NCBI GenBank assembly: GCA_002840405.1
Contig: PHAR01000007.1
Span: 62,001 to 126,000 of the forward strand
Source: Deltaproteobacteria bacterium HGW-Deltaproteobacteria-8
Lineage (GTDB): Bacteria > Desulfobacterota > Desulfovibrionia > Desulfovibrionales > Desulfovibrionaceae
Reading direction: 5' to 3'
DNA: 64,000 nt
Below, piece after piece: positions 26,144 to 36,986 of this stretch. The number at the start of each line of letters is the position of its first letter. Position 1 is the first letter of the stretch. The notes beneath the pieces were generated by a model. The model made no database searches. It saw only the letters and a program-made list of their open reading frames with translations, and was not told the origin of the DNA. The position numbers were made by a program, and so were the translations under genes.

Positions 26144-29050
26144 ATGTCCCTCAAGACCCGCCTGAATTTGGACGACCGCGATCCGCTCTTCCTCGTCGAC
26201 GGCACCAGCTTTCTCTACCGGGGCTTCTACGCCTTCCCGGACCTGAAGCGCTCCGACGGCATGCCCACGGGCGCCATCTACATCGTGCTGCGCATCCTCT
26301 TGCGCATTTTGAAGGACGAACGGCCCAAGCACCTGGGCTTTTTCATGGACGGCAAGGGCCCGACCTTCCGCAAGGCCCTGTACGAGCCCTACAAGGCCCA
26401 GCGCCCCAAGATGCCCGAAGACCTGGCCGCCCAGATCGAGCCCCTGCGCGAAGCTATCCGCCTGCTCGGCCTGTCGCTCACCATCAGCGACGGGGTGGAG
26501 GCCGACGACTGCATCGCGTCGCTGGCCGCCGCGCACCACGAGACGCGCCCGGTTATCATCGTGGCCTCGGACAAGGACCTGAAGCAGTGCCTGACCGACA
26601 ACGTCTACATGTGGGACCCGGCAGGCAAGAACGAGAAGGTCAGCGGCATCAAGGAATTCGTGGCCGAGAACGGCATCACGCCAGCCCAGTGGCCGGACCT
26701 GCAGGCCCTCATGGGCGACAGTTCGGACAACATTCCGGGACTCCCTGGCGTGGGGCCCAAGACCGCCATCAAGATCATCCAGGAGTTCCCCACCCTGGAG
26801 GACGTGCGCGACAATTTCGATCGCTTGCCAGAGTCCTTCCGCAAGAAGCTCGAAGGCCGCGTGGACGACATCTTCCTGTACCGCGAGCTGACCCGGCTCA
26901 AGGTGGACTGCTGCCCGGAACTGGACCTGGGCCTGCTGGCCGTGCGTCCGCCCGACGCCGCGCGCCTGGCCGAATTCCTCACCACCTACGAGTTCAAGAG
27001 CCTGCTGCGCGACATCCCGGCGCCGCCCGCCCCGCCCACTGCCGCCGAGGCCGCCGCGGCCGCCTGGACCGGCCCGCCGCCCTGGGAGAACGGGGCCATC
27101 CATGTGGGGCCGGACGCGCGCCCGCCCCAGGCCACGCTGATGGCGACGCCGTTGTCCGAAACACAATCCGGACCGCAATCTGTCCAGGCTGGGCTGACGA
27201 CGACTGATGCCGCGCCGCCCGCAGCCGCCCCGGCTTCGGCCAAAAAGCCTGCGTCCGGCGCGAAGTCGGCGCAATTTTCGCTCTTTGGCGCAAGCCCAGA
27301 CGCCCCGCCACCCGTTGCGCCCAGACCCGCCAGCGACCTGCCCCTGCGCACCGTGAACGACCCGTCCGCCCTGCCCCCGGTGGCCGGGAAATGCGTCGGC
27401 CTGGTGCCGCCGGAGAATCCTGGCGAGCCCTTCCGTTTGGCCTTGGACGGCGAAGCCGTCGAGATCGCCTACACCGGGCCGGAGAACGCGCTCGCCGCGC
27501 ACCTGGCCGGGGCGGAAAAAATCGCCGCGCCGAGCCTGCAGGAGCTTCTGCGCCGCAGCCCGGCCTGGGGCCAGCCCGCCCTCGCCCTGTGGTTCGACCT
27601 GGGCCTGGCCGCCTACCTTTTGCGCCCCGAAGACCGCAACTACACCTTCGAGCGCCTGCGCCTGTCGCTCTATGCCCCGCAGGGCCTGGACCAGGCGCCC
27701 CTGCCGGATGCGGACGAAACCGCGCCCCTGGATGACGTCTTCGCCGCAGCGCCCCCGCATCCCGACGCCCGCGCCCTGGCCGCCCTGGCGCTCATGCGCT
27801 CGCTTACGAAGCGCCTGGAAAACGCCGGGCTCAGCGACCTGCTGCGCGACCTGGAGCTGCCGCTCATCCCGGTGCTGGCGGACATGGAGCGCCGGGGCGT
27901 GCGCATCGACTTCGCGGCCTTCAAGAGCTTTCTGTCCGAGGTCAGCGCCCAGATCGAGCACCACGGCGCGCGCGTGCAGGAGCTGGCCGGCGGCCCCATC
28001 AACGTGCGCTCCAGCCAGCAGCTGGCCGAGGTGCTGTTCAAGAAGCTCGGCCTCAAGCCCGCAGGCAAGACGCCCGGCGGGGCGCTGTCCACGGGCAGCG
28101 ACGCCCTGGAGCGCCTGGCCGGCCAGCACCCCATCATTGAGGAGATTCTGGCCTTCCGCGTGGCCGAAAAGCTGCGTTCCACGTACCTGGAGCCCATGCC
28201 GCGCCTGGCCGACACCGAGGGCCGCCTGCACACCCGCTTCAACCAGCTGGCCACGGCCACGGGCAGGCTGTCCAGCTCCGGCCCGAACCTCCAGAACATC
28301 CCCATCCGGGGGCCGCAGGGCACGCGCATGCGGGCCTGCTTCATCGCCACGCCGGGCAAGCTGCTCGTCGGCGCGGACTACTCCCAGGTGGAGCTGCGCG
28401 TGCTGGCCCATTTTTCCAAGGACCCGGCCCTGCTCGACGCCTTCCGGAGGGATGAGGACATCCACAGCCGCACGTCTGCCCTGCTCTATGACAAGGACTC
28501 AGGCGAGATCACCCCGGATGAGCGGCGCGGGGCCAAGACCATCAACTTCGGGCTCATCTACGGCATGGGGCCGCAAAAGCTGGCACGCGAACTCGGCATC
28601 AGCGTGAACCAGGCCAAGGAATTCATCAGCCGCTATTTCGAGAAGCTCGGCACCTTGAAGGCCTTTTACGATACGCTCATCGAGGACGCCCTTGTGCGCG
28701 GCTACGTGACCACGCTCGCAGGCCGCCGCAGGCTTCTGCCGGAGCTGCACTCGCGCAACCAGCAGGCCCAGGCCCAGGCCCGCAGGCAGGCCGTGAACAC
28801 GGTCATCCAGGGCTCTGCGGCCGATGTCATCAAGCTGGCCATGCTGCGCGTGCATGCGGATGCGCGCCTGGCCGAGCTGGACGCCCGGCTGATCCTGCAG
28901 GTGCACGACGAACTGCTGCTCGAGGCCCCGGAGGCTGCGGCGGACGAGGCAGCGCAACTCCTGCGCGGTCTCATGCAGGAGGTGACCACCCTGCTCGTTC
29001 CCCTCAAGGTCGACCTGGGCATTGGCCACACGTGGGCCGACGCGCACTAG
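26144..29050 (+). CDS. polA: DNA polymerase I
   Basis: A 968-residue polymerase. The 5'-3' exonuclease domain covers about 1-290 (GVEADDCIASLA, MGDSSDNIPGLPGVGPKTA). A Pro/Ala-rich linker (about 295-410) is followed by a 3'-5' exonuclease-like domain that seems to lack the catalytic acidic residues, so proofreading is probably absent. The polymerase domain has motif A (GADYSQVELRVLAH), motif B (RRGAKTINFGLIYGMG) and motif C (LQVHDELLLEAP). Its role is Okazaki-fragment maturation and repair. Start 26144 follows the DHH stop by 6 nt. Confidence 0.95.
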   Translation: MSLKTRLNLDDRDPLFLVDGTSFLYRGFYAFPDLKRSDGMPTGAIYIVLRILLRILKDERPKHLGFFMDGKGPTFRKALYEPYKAQRPKMPEDLAAQIEPLREAIRLLGLSLTISDGVEADDCIASLAAAHHETRPVIIVASDKDLKQCLTDNVYMWDPAGKNEKVSGIKEFVAENGITPAQWPDLQALMGDSSDNIPGLPGVGPKTAIKIIQEFPTLEDVRDNFDRLPESFRKKLEGRVDDIFLYRELTRLKVDCCPELDLGLLAVRPPDAARLAEFLTTYEFKSLLRDIPAPPAPPTAAEAAAAAWTGPPPWENGAIHVGPDARPPQATLMATPLSETQSGPQSVQAGLTTTDAAPPAAAPASAKKPASGAKSAQFSLFGASPDAPPPVAPRPASDLPLRTVNDPSALPPVAGKCVGLVPPENPGEPFRLALDGEAVEIAYTGPENALAAHLAGAEKIAAPSLQELLRRSPAWGQPALALWFDLGLAAYLLRPEDRNYTFERLRLSLYAPQGLDQAPLPDADETAPLDDVFAAAPPHPDARALAALALMRSLTKRLENAGLSDLLRDLELPLIPVLADMERRGVRIDFAAFKSFLSEVSAQIEHHGARVQELAGGPINVRSSQQLAEVLFKKLGLKPAGKTPGGALSTGSDALERLAGQHPIIEEILAFRVAEKLRSTYLEPMPRLADTEGRLHTRFNQLATATGRLSSSGPNLQNIPIRGPQGTRMRACFIATPGKLLVGADYSQVELRVLAHFSKDPALLDAFRRDEDIHSRTSALLYDKDSGEITPDERRGAKTINFGLIYGMGPQKLARELGISVNQAKEFISRYFEKLGTLKAFYDTLIEDALVRGYVTTLAGRRRLLPELHSRNQQAQAQARRQAVNTVIQGSAADVIKLAMLRVHADARLAELDARLILQVHDELLLEAPEAAADEAAQLLRGLMQEVTTLLVPLKVDLGIGHTWADAH

Positions 29051-29112
29051 CCTGCGCCAGCCAGCCACATTCCCCTTTCGCACCCTGCGCTTCTGCGCTA
29101 GGGAGAGGGTCC

Positions 29113-29946
29113 ATGCAGTCTGCACACAACACAGCCATCCTTCTCGCGGCCTTCGGCTCGCGCCTGCCCGACGCCTCCCAGGCGCTGGAACGCATGCGCG
29201 AACACACGGCCGCGCTGTACCCGGACTTCCGCGTGGAGACGGCGCTGACCTCGGGCACGGTGCGCCGCCACAAGGGCCTTGCCAGCCGCCACGGCCGCTC
29301 GCCCGAGGAAATTTTGAAGGCCCTGCGCAAGGACGGCGTCACGCGCCTGGCCGTGCAGTCCCTGCACGTCATCCCCGGCGACGAGTTTCGCAGCCTGGAG
29401 CGCATGGTGGAGAGCCTGCGCGGGGGACCAGGGCATCCAGGGGGCTTTGAACAGATCGAGCTGGGCCGCCCGCTTCTGGGCAACCGCGAGGACATCCGCC
29501 GCGTGGCCCTGACCATCCTCACCGTGCTGCCCCCCGAACGCGCGCCCGGCGAGGCCGTGCTGCTCATGGGCCACGGCACGCGCGGCAAGGCCAACGGCGT
29601 GTACCTGGACCTGGCCGACGAGCTGCGCGCGCTGGACCCGCTGGTGCTCATCGGCGCGCTGGAGGCCGAACCCGGCCTGGCGGCCAAGGTCGACGAGCTG
29701 CGCGAACTGGGCGCAAGACGGGTGCACCTGATGCCGCTTCTGTTCGCGCGCGGGGTCCACGCCATCCGCGACATGGCGGGCGAGGGCAAGGGCTCCTGGC
29801 AGGCTGGGCTGACCGCAGCAGGCTTCGCCTGCGCCTCCCACGTCAAGGGCGCGGGCGAGCACCAGGCCCTGGCCGGGATCTGGCTGGATCATCTGCACGA
29901 GGCTGTGGCCCGGCTGCAGGGAAACATGCCGCCAGCGGGGACGTAA
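29113..29946 (+). CDS. cbiK: sirohydrochlorin cobaltochelatase, cytoplasmic type
   Basis: A 277-residue class II chelatase that inserts Co2+ into sirohydrochlorin (or its reduced form), the entry step of anaerobic B12 synthesis. LAAFGSRLPDA, SLHVIPGDEF (metal-binding His), LLMGHGTRGKAN and LMPLLFARGVHAIRDM (second metal His) match CbiK. No signal peptide is present, so it is the cytoplasmic form; Desulfovibrio species also encode a periplasmic CbiK. Start 29113 has GGGAGAGGG upstream. It follows polA by 62 nt. Confidence 0.9.
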   Translation: MQSAHNTAILLAAFGSRLPDASQALERMREHTAALYPDFRVETALTSGTVRRHKGLASRHGRSPEEILKALRKDGVTRLAVQSLHVIPGDEFRSLERMVESLRGGPGHPGGFEQIELGRPLLGNREDIRRVALTILTVLPPERAPGEAVLLMGHGTRGKANGVYLDLADELRALDPLVLIGALEAEPGLAAKVDELRELGARRVHLMPLLFARGVHAIRDMAGEGKGSWQAGLTAAGFACASHVKGAGEHQALAGIWLDHLHEAVARLQGNMPPAGT

Positions 29947-30047
29947 GGCTCAAAATCCGCCGCGTCCTCTCGACGAACGTCCGTTGATCTGGCATGGAGC
30001 TTGTGGGCAACATATTCTTTGACCGCAAACGCAAGCAAGGAGCGGAT

Positions 30048-30437
30048 ATGGGCGAGGAAATCAAAGTGCTCGTGGTGGACGACGAGGAACGCTTCCGCAA
30101 CACCCTGGGCAAACTCTTGGCCACCCACGGCATGGCCGTGACCATCGCCGGCGGCGGGGAGGAAGCCCTGGAGATCCTGCGCAACGCCCCCCACGACATC
30201 GTGCTCCTGGACGTGAAGATGCCGGGCATGAGCGGCCAGCAGACCCTGTTGGAGATCAAGAAGCTCGACCCGGACATCGAGGTCATCATCCTCACCGGTC
30301 ACGCCTCGGTGGACATCGCCGCCGAGATGATGACCCACGGCGGCTCGGACTACCTGCTCAAGCCCTACCCCATGGACGAGCTTCTCGGCATCATCCACAT
30401 CGCCTATGACCGCCGCAAGACGGCGAAAGGACAGTAA
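30048..30437 (+). CDS. single-domain response regulator
   Basis: A 129-residue receiver without an output domain. The acidic pocket is D11-D12, the phosphoacceptor D55 (LLDVKMPGMSG), switch T83 (ILTG) and K105 (LLKPYPMDE). Such stand-alone receivers act by protein contact (CheY-like or phosphorelay). Start 30048 has AAGGAG upstream; an ATG 18 codons earlier has no good site. It lies 6 nt before the FAH-family gene. Confidence 0.88.
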   Translation: MGEEIKVLVVDDEERFRNTLGKLLATHGMAVTIAGGGEEALEILRNAPHDIVLLDVKMPGMSGQQTLLEIKKLDPDIEVIILTGHASVDIAAEMMTHGGSDYLLKPYPMDELLGIIHIAYDRRKTAKGQ

Positions 30438-30443
30438 GGCCGC

Positions 30444-31220
30444 ATGCGCATCATCCGCGTCCGCCACAAGGAGCAGGCCTTTTACGCCGCCATCGTCAGC
30501 CCGGAGAGCGTGCGCCCGCTGAACCGCGAGGACGGCCAGCCCGAGGAGATCCCCCTGGCCGAGCTGGAGCTCTTGCCCCTGGTGCGGCCGAGCAAGATCG
30601 TCTGCGTGGGCCTGAACTACCTGGACCACGCCCATGAGCTGGGCCTGGCCGTGCCCGAGGAGCCCATCCTGTTCCTCAAGCCACCCTCCTCTGTCATCGG
30701 CGCGGGCGACACCATCGTGCTGCCCGCCAGCTGCGAGCAGGTGGACTACGAGGCCGAGCTGGCCCTGGTCATGGGCCGCACCGCGCGTTTCGTTGCCGAG
30801 GAGAACGCCGCCCAGCACATCTTCGGCTACACCTGCGCCAACGACGTCACAGCCCGCGACCTGCAAAGAAAGGACGGCCAGTGGACGCGCGCCAAGGGCT
30901 TCGACACCTTCTGCCCCGTGGGGCCGTGGATCGAGACCGACCCCGGCGACCTGCACGACCTGGCCCTGCGCACCACGGTGGGCGGCCAGGTGCGCCAGGA
31001 GGGCAACACGGGCAGCATGATCTTCCCGCCGCACCTGCTTGTGAGCTACATCTCCAACATCATGACCCTGCTCCCCGGCGACGTGATCCTCACCGGCACC
31101 CCGGCGGGCATCGGCCCGCTCAAGCCCGGGGACGAGGTCAGCGTGGAGATCGACCGCGTGGGCTTCCTGCTCAACCCGGTCATCGGCCAGGCCCTGGACG
31201 AGCCCACGGCCATGCAGTAG
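30444..31220 (+). CDS. fumarylacetoacetate hydrolase-family protein
   Basis: A 258-residue FAH-fold enzyme. [30 protein letters not shown], the metal ligands in [12 protein letters not shown] and the [27 protein letters not shown] and [14 protein letters not shown] segments identify the acylpyruvase/oxaloacetate decarboxylase/HpaG-like subgroup. The exact substrate is undetermined; oxaloacetate keto-enol tautomerase or decarboxylase activity is plausible. It follows the response regulator by 6 nt. Confidence 0.85.
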   Translation: MRIIRVRHKEQAFYAAIVSPESVRPLNREDGQPEEIPLAELELLPLVRPSKIVCVGLNYLDHAHELGLAVPEEPILFLKPPSSVIGAGDTIVLPASCEQVDYEAELALVMGRTARFVAEENAAQHIFGYTCANDVTARDLQRKDGQWTRAKGFDTFCPVGPWIETDPGDLHDLALRTTVGGQVRQEGNTGSMIFPPHLLVSYISNIMTLLPGDVILTGTPAGIGPLKPGDEVSVEIDRVGFLLNPVIGQALDEPTAMQ

Positions 31221-31280
31221 CTCACGGCCGGGCAGTAGCCTCCGGCAGCGTTCCAGCCCGGCGTCGGCGCCATTTTTAGC

Positions 31281-31309
31281 TTGCCAAACGCGCGCGGCCG
31301 ACGTAAAAG
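31281..31309 (+). promoter_or_regulatory. promoter of the rpsB operon
   Basis: TTGCCA (31281-31286), a 17-bp spacer, then TAAAAG (31304-31309). A very similar arrangement (TTGCCA, 17 bp, TAAATG) lies upstream of tRNA-Leu. Transcription would start near 31316, just before the structured leader. Confidence 0.5.
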
Positions 31310-31329
31310 CACACGTTTCACAAATCACA

Positions 31330-31388
31330 CGCCCTGGCCACATACTGGGTGCCCCGGATGTTCCGGGGAATGGCCAAGCGCCAGGGCG
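31330..31388 (+). ncRNA. structured rpsB 5' leader (probable S2 autoregulatory site)
   Basis: CGCCCTGG (31330-31337) pairs perfectly with CCAGGGCG (31381-31388), enclosing TGGCCA repeats and an inner hairpin CCCCGG-ATGTT-CCGGGG (31352-31368). rpsB leaders in several bacterial groups bind ribosomal protein S2 for feedback control; this architecture suggests the same here, by inference. Confidence 0.55.
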
Positions 31389-31410
31389 GAGGAAAAACCC
31401 AGGAGGACTC

Positions 31411-32187
31411 ATGGCTTACGTTACTATGAAGCAGATGCTGGAAACCGGCGTCCACTTCGGTCACCAGACCCGCCGCTGGAATCCCAAGATGCGCACCTTC
31501 ATTTTCGGCGCGCGCAACGGAATCCACATCATCGACCTGCAGCAGACCGTGAAGCTGTTCCAGAAGGCCCACGACTTCATCGTCGAGACCGTGGCCACCG
31601 GCGGCAAGGTGCTGTTCATCGGCACCAAGCGCCAGGCCCAGGAGGCCATCAAGGCCGAGGTCGAGCGCTGCGGCATGCACGCCGTGACCCAGCGTTGGAT
31701 GGGCGGCACGCTCACCAACTTCCAGACCATCAAGAAGAGCATCGAGCGCCTGAAGAGCCTCGAGACCATGTTCGCCGACGGCACCATCAACAAGTTTCCC
31801 AAGAAGGAAATCGTGAAGATGGGCCGCGAAGTGGTCAAGCTGAACGACGCGCTGGGCGGCATCAAGGACCTGAACGAGGCTCCCCGCGCCGCCTTCATCA
31901 TCGACCCCAACCGTGAGCACATCGCGGTCAGCGAGTGCCGCAAGCTCGGCATCCCGGTCGTGGCCGTGGTCGACACCAACTGCGACCCGGACCTCATCGA
32001 CTACGTCATCCCCGGCAATGACGACGCCATCCGCGCCATCAAGCTGTTCGCCACGCACATCGCCGACGCCTGCATCGAGGGCGCCGCGGTCATGAAGGAA
32101 AACGCTCCGGGCGGCTCCAAGAACGCTCCGAGCAAGGACGAAGCCCCTGAGGCCGCCGAGAAGGCCGCCGAAGGCGGAGAGGAGTAA
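31411..32187 (+). CDS. rpsB: 30S ribosomal protein S2
   Basis: A 258-residue S2. [20 protein letters not shown] and [20 protein letters not shown]-type segments are diagnostic. The C-terminal 25 residues are an Ala/Glu/Lys-rich tail. A strong AGGAGG precedes the ATG. First gene of rpsB-tsf-(terminator)-pyrH-frr-uppS, a classic arrangement. Confidence 0.97.
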   Translation: MAYVTMKQMLETGVHFGHQTRRWNPKMRTFIFGARNGIHIIDLQQTVKLFQKAHDFIVETVATGGKVLFIGTKRQAQEAIKAEVERCGMHAVTQRWMGGTLTNFQTIKKSIERLKSLETMFADGTINKFPKKEIVKMGREVVKLNDALGGIKDLNEAPRAAFIIDPNREHIAVSECRKLGIPVVAVVDTNCDPDLIDYVIPGNDDAIRAIKLFATHIADACIEGAAVMKENAPGGSKNAPSKDEAPEAAEKAAEGGEE

Positions 32188-32190
32188 GCC

Positions 32191-32814
<624 letters not shown>

Positions 32815-32821
32815 GAAATCT

Positions 32822-32850
32822 GGAACGGGCCGCAAGGCCCGTTTCTTTTG
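32822..32850 (+). terminator. intrinsic terminator after tsf
   Basis: AACGGGCC (32824-32831) pairs with GGCCCGTT (32836-32843) around a GCAA loop, followed by TCTTTTG. It may attenuate rather than fully end transcription into pyrH, which has no obvious promoter of its own. Confidence 0.85.
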
Positions 32851-32894
32851 ACAAGACCAAAGCCAGCATCGAAACCGCAAAGCCAGGAGAAAAC

Positions 32895-33617
32895 ATGGAC
32901 AAGCTGCGCTACTCACGGGTACTGCTCAAGCTCAGCGGCGAGGCCCTGGCAGGGGAACAGCGATTCGGAATCGAGCCCAAGGCCAGCGGCATCTTCTGCG
33001 GCGAAATCGCGGACATCGCCAGCATGGGCGTGCAGGTGGCCCTGGTCATCGGCGGGGGCAACATCTTCCGGGGCATGGCCGCCAGCGAGCAGGGCATGGA
33101 CCGCGCCCAGGCCGACTACATGGGCATGCTGGCCACGGTCATGAACGCGCTCGCCGTGCAGGACGCGCTCGAGAAGCTCGGCTGCGACACCCGCGTCATG
33201 ACCGCCATCTCCATGACCGAAGTGGCCGAGCCCTACATCCGCCGCCGGGCCGAGCGGCACCTGGAGCGCGGCCGCGTGGTCATCTGCGCTGCGGGCACGG
33301 GCAACCCCTACTTCACCACGGACACCGCCGCCGCCCTGCGCGCCTCGGAACTCAAGTGCGAGGCCATTTTGAAAGCCACCAAGGTCGACGGCGTGTACGA
33401 CAAGGACCCGCGCAAGTTCGCGGACGCGGTGCGCTACGACACCGTGACCTACATGGAGACCCTGGAGAAGCGCCTGGGCGTCATGGACGCCACGGCCATC
33501 TCCCTGGCGCGTGACAACCGCCTGCCGATCATAGTATTCAACCTCTTCGAGCAGGGGAACATACGCCGGGTCATCAAGGGCGAGAATGTCGGCACCATCG
33601 TCGAAGGAGGAAACTGA
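32895..33617 (+). CDS. pyrH: UMP kinase
   Basis: A 240-residue bacterial-type UMP kinase (amino-acid kinase fold) converting UMP to [46 protein letters not shown] and [15 protein letters not shown] are family signatures. Preceded by AGGAG; frr starts 1 nt downstream. Confidence 0.97.
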   Translation: MDKLRYSRVLLKLSGEALAGEQRFGIEPKASGIFCGEIADIASMGVQVALVIGGGNIFRGMAASEQGMDRAQADYMGMLATVMNALAVQDALEKLGCDTRVMTAISMTEVAEPYIRRRAERHLERGRVVICAAGTGNPYFTTDTAAALRASELKCEAILKATKVDGVYDKDPRKFADAVRYDTVTYMETLEKRLGVMDATAISLARDNRLPIIVFNLFEQGNIRRVIKGENVGTIVEGGN

Positions 33618-33618
33618 T

Positions 33619-34173
33619 ATGCACGTTGTTATCGAAGACGGAAAAAAGCGCATGGACGGAGCTCTGACGAGCCTGGCCAAGGAATTTTCGCGCCTGCGCA
33701 CGGGCCGGGCCTCGGTCTCGCTCATCGAGCCCATCATCGCCGACTACTACGGAACGCCCACCCCCATCAGCCAGATCGCCTCGCTCTCCGTGCCCGATGC
33801 CCGCACCATCACCATACAGCCCTGGGACAAGCAGGCCTTTGGCGCTGTGGAGAAGGCCATCCTGAAGAGCGACCTGGGCCTGAACCCGGTGAACGACGGC
33901 AAGATGATCCGCATCAGCATGCCGCCGCTTACCGAGGAGCGCCGCAAGGACCTGGTCAAGGTGGCCAAGAAGTTCACCGAGGACGGCAAGGTCGCCGTGC
34001 GCAACGTCCGCCGCGACCTGAACGAGCTTTTGAAGAAGCTCCACAAGGACAAGGACATCACCGAGGATGAGCAGCACAGACTCACCGACGACGTGCAGAA
34101 GCTCACCGACGAGACCATCAAGAAGTGCGACGAGATCTTCGCCGCCAAGGAAAAGGAAATCCTGGAGCTGTGA
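33619..34173 (+). CDS. frr: ribosome recycling factor
   Basis: A 184-residue RRF that splits post-termination ribosomes with [23 protein letters not shown] and the [17 protein letters not shown] hinge region are diagnostic. The ATG at 33619 is preceded by GAAGGAGG. It sits between pyrH and uppS in the standard order. Confidence 0.97.
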   Translation: MHVVIEDGKKRMDGALTSLAKEFSRLRTGRASVSLIEPIIADYYGTPTPISQIASLSVPDARTITIQPWDKQAFGAVEKAILKSDLGLNPVNDGKMIRISMPPLTEERRKDLVKVAKKFTEDGKVAVRNVRRDLNELLKKLHKDKDITEDEQHRLTDDVQKLTDETIKKCDEIFAAKEKEILEL

Positions 34174-34177
34174 GCTG

Positions 34178-34900
34178 ATGCCTGAGCCCGCTGGCGTGCC
34201 CGCGCACGTCGCCATAATCATGGACGGCAACGGCCGCTGGGCCACGGCCCGGGGCCTGCAACGAAGCGAGGGCCACCGCGCCGGAACCCGTGCGGCCAAG
34301 GCCATCGTCACCAGATGCCGCGAGCTCGGGGTGCGCCACCTCACCCTCTACACCTTCTCGCGCGAGAACTGGTCACGCCCCAAGGACGAGGTCGGCCTGC
34401 TCTTCGACCTGCTTGTGGACTACCTGAAGGGCGAACTCCAGAACCTGCTCGACCAGGACATCCGCCTGAAGGTGCTGGGCGAGTTCGAGGGTCTGCCCTT
34501 CATCGCCCGCCAGGCGCTCTCCCACGTCATGCAGAAGACAGCCGGGTGCGCCACCATGACGCTCAACCTGGCGCTCAACTACTCTGGCCGCGAGGAGATC
34601 CTGCGCGCCGCCCGCGCGCTCTCCGCCAAGGGCGTCACGGGCGAGGCCCTGACCGAGGAGGCCTTCGCGGCGGAGCTCTACACCGCGGGCCAACCCGACC
34701 CGGACCTGATCATCCGCACCAGCGGGGAGCTTCGGCTGTCCAACTACCTGCTCTTCCAGGCCGCCTATTCCGAGTTCTACTTCACCGACACCCTCTGGCC
34801 GGACTTCGGCCCCGAGGAGCTGGAGCGCGCCCTGGCAGACTACCAGGGCCGCCAGCGGCGCTTCGGAAAGACCGGCCAGCAGCTCAAGCCCGCCACCTAG
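34178..34900 (+). CDS. uppS: undecaprenyl diphosphate synthase
   Basis: A 240-residue cis-prenyltransferase making the C55 lipid carrier for peptidoglycan and surface glycans. HVAIIMDGNGRWA holds the catalytic Asp, FSRENWSRP and DLIIRTSGELRLSNYLLFQ the other signatures. The start at 34178, 4 nt after frr, was chosen; the longer reading frame overlaps frr and lacks similarity. Confidence 0.96.
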   Translation: MPEPAGVPAHVAIIMDGNGRWATARGLQRSEGHRAGTRAAKAIVTRCRELGVRHLTLYTFSRENWSRPKDEVGLLFDLLVDYLKGELQNLLDQDIRLKVLGEFEGLPFIARQALSHVMQKTAGCATMTLNLALNYSGREEILRAARALSAKGVTGEALTEEAFAAELYTAGQPDPDLIIRTSGELRLSNYLLFQAAYSEFYFTDTLWPDFGPEELERALADYQGRQRRFGKTGQQLKPAT

Positions 34901-34938
34901 AGCCCCCCTGCGGGGACCGGGACCAAGGGAGGTCCATC

Positions 34939-36855
34939 GTGACGCATCGCCTGCCACCCCGGCTCTCCCGCTGTCTCGATTGGCCCCCTGATCGGCGCCG
35001 CGCCCCAAGTCTCGCCTGGACCCTCGCCTGCTGCCTGCTGCTCCTGCTTTGCCCTGCCGTGGCCGCAGCCGAGGGCAAGGCCGAGGCGCCTGTAATCTTC
35101 GAGTCCAACGTGGCCGTGCCCATGCGCGACGGAGTGATCCTGCGCGCGGACATCTGGCGGCCCGCCGGGAGCGGCCCGTTTCCGGCGCTGCTCTGCCGCA
35201 CCCCCTACGACAAGACGTCAGACCACGACGAGCTGCGCTTCGCCCGGCGCGCAGTGGAGCGCGGGTACGCCGTGGTCATCCAGGACGTGCGCGGGCGCTT
35301 CGCCTCGGGCGGCGAATACCAGCCGCACAGAAACGAGGGCCATGACGGCTTCGACAGCATCGAGTGGCTGGCCGCGCAAAAGTGGTGCGACCGCCGCGTG
35401 GGGACCTTCGGCCTGTCCTACCCGGGCTCGGCCCAGTGGCTGGCCGCCCTGGAGCAGCCCCCGCACCTCAAGGCCATGGCCCCGGCCATGACCTATGCCA
35501 GCCTGCGCCGGGCCATCTACCCCGGCGGGGTCTTTGACATGGACTGGACACGCTGGGCGCTGGTGGCCATGGCCCCGGACCAGCGCGTGCGCAAGCACCT
35601 GCCCGGCCCCAAGACCGGCCGGGAGGCCTGGCTCGACTGGCGCAGTCGCGGGGCGGAATATTTCCAGGGGCACCTGCCCCTGCTGACCCAGCCGGACCTG
35701 ACCCAGCCCAAGTCCGGGGCACCGGCCTTCTATGCCGACTGGCTGCGCCACCCCTTCGGCGACCACTGGTGGGACTACGGCGACCTGGCCGGGCATTACG
35801 GCCGCGTCACGGCGGCGGTGCTCAACCTCTCGGGCTGGCACGACGACTCCTTTGCCGCACACGGGGCCATCGCCAACTTTCTCGGCCTGCTGGCGGCGCG
35901 CAAAAGCCAGCCTGCCGGAACCGGACCGCGCACACTGCTCGTCATGGGGCCCTGGTCCCACGGCATCCCGGCCATCACCGGCGAACGCGACTACGGCACG
36001 CGAAAGTTCGACACTGCGGCGCACCTGGACTACGACGCCCTGGTCCTCGACTTCATGGACCTTTATGTGCGCGGCCAGAAGAACCGGCTGGCCCAGGCCA
36101 GTCCCGTGCGCTACTTCGTCATGGGCGACAACCAGTGGCACGACGCGAACTCCTGGCCGCCTGTGGAGGCCAAGCCATACGCCATCCACCTGGGGCCGCG
36201 CCGCGAGGGCCGCGCTCCCAGCCACCTGAGCCACAAGGCTCCGGCCCCTGGCCCGGCCTCCAGCTCCTTTGTGGCCGACCCGGCCAAGCCCGTGCGCGAG
36301 ATCCCCGGTTCAGAAGAAGGCCCCACGGACCAGCGCCTGCTGACCCCGCACGGCGATCTGCTGCTCTTCGAGACCCGGCCCCTCAAGCGCAAAATGACCG
36401 TGGCCGGGCCAATCCGCGCTGAGATCTACGTCTCCACCGACGCCCCGGACCTGGACCTGTACGTCAAGTTGCTGGATGTGGCGGCGGATGGCACGACCTA
36501 CAACCTCATGGACTCCGGGGCCGAGGTCCTGCGCGCCAGCGAGAGGGGCGTGCTGCAAGGTCAGACCCGCGCCAGGCAATTGCTGGAGCCTGGGCAGGTG
36601 TATCGCCTGGACCTGGACAGCCTGCTCACGGCCAACACCTTCCACAAGGGCGACCGCATCCGCGTGGTCCTCTGCGCCAGCTGGTTCCCGGGCATGTCGC
36701 GCAATCTCCAGACCGGCAAGGACGAGGCCTTCTCCGGCGTGACGCGCCCGGCGGTGATCACCATCCACCATGACGCCGAACACCCGAGCAGGCTCATCCT
36801 GCCCCTGCTGCCAGCCCAGCCCGGCAACCCCAAAGCTGGCACGACGCCCCCCTGA
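34939..36855 (+). CDS. exported CocE/NonD-family hydrolase
   Basis: A 638-residue alpha/beta hydrolase with a signal peptide (about 1-44, ending AVAAA). The nucleophile lies in FGLSYPGSAQW, the Asp in NLSGWHDD and the His in GPWSHG; the C-terminal 220 residues form the jelly-roll domain typical of X-Pro dipeptidyl peptidases and cocaine esterases. It probably cleaves an ester or peptide in the periplasm; substrate unknown. The GTG at 34939 has GGGAGG upstream. It follows uppS by 38 nt but has no functional link to it. Confidence 0.86.
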   Translation: MTHRLPPRLSRCLDWPPDRRRAPSLAWTLACCLLLLLCPAVAAAEGKAEAPVIFESNVAVPMRDGVILRADIWRPAGSGPFPALLCRTPYDKTSDHDELRFARRAVERGYAVVIQDVRGRFASGGEYQPHRNEGHDGFDSIEWLAAQKWCDRRVGTFGLSYPGSAQWLAALEQPPHLKAMAPAMTYASLRRAIYPGGVFDMDWTRWALVAMAPDQRVRKHLPGPKTGREAWLDWRSRGAEYFQGHLPLLTQPDLTQPKSGAPAFYADWLRHPFGDHWWDYGDLAGHYGRVTAAVLNLSGWHDDSFAAHGAIANFLGLLAARKSQPAGTGPRTLLVMGPWSHGIPAITGERDYGTRKFDTAAHLDYDALVLDFMDLYVRGQKNRLAQASPVRYFVMGDNQWHDANSWPPVEAKPYAIHLGPRREGRAPSHLSHKAPAPGPASSSFVADPAKPVREIPGSEEGPTDQRLLTPHGDLLLFETRPLKRKMTVAGPIRAEIYVSTDAPDLDLYVKLLDVAADGTTYNLMDSGAEVLRASERGVLQGQTRARQLLEPGQVYRLDLDSLLTANTFHKGDRIRVVLCASWFPGMSRNLQTGKDEAFSGVTRPAVITIHHDAEHPSRLILPLLPAQPGNPKAGTTPP

Positions 36856-36986
36856 GGCGACCCGACCCAGGCGGCCCTTTCGGCAGAACGCGCCCGCGCC
36901 CGCGCGGCCAAAATCGTCCTGGCAAAGGCTGGCTCTTGCCTTCCGGGCCGATCCGTGTTTGCTTGCGAAAAACAGTCGGAGGTCCC

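Noticed and set aside
25613-28465. 950-codon open frame on the minus strand
   Set aside because: Antisense to polA; composition typical of a shadow frame.
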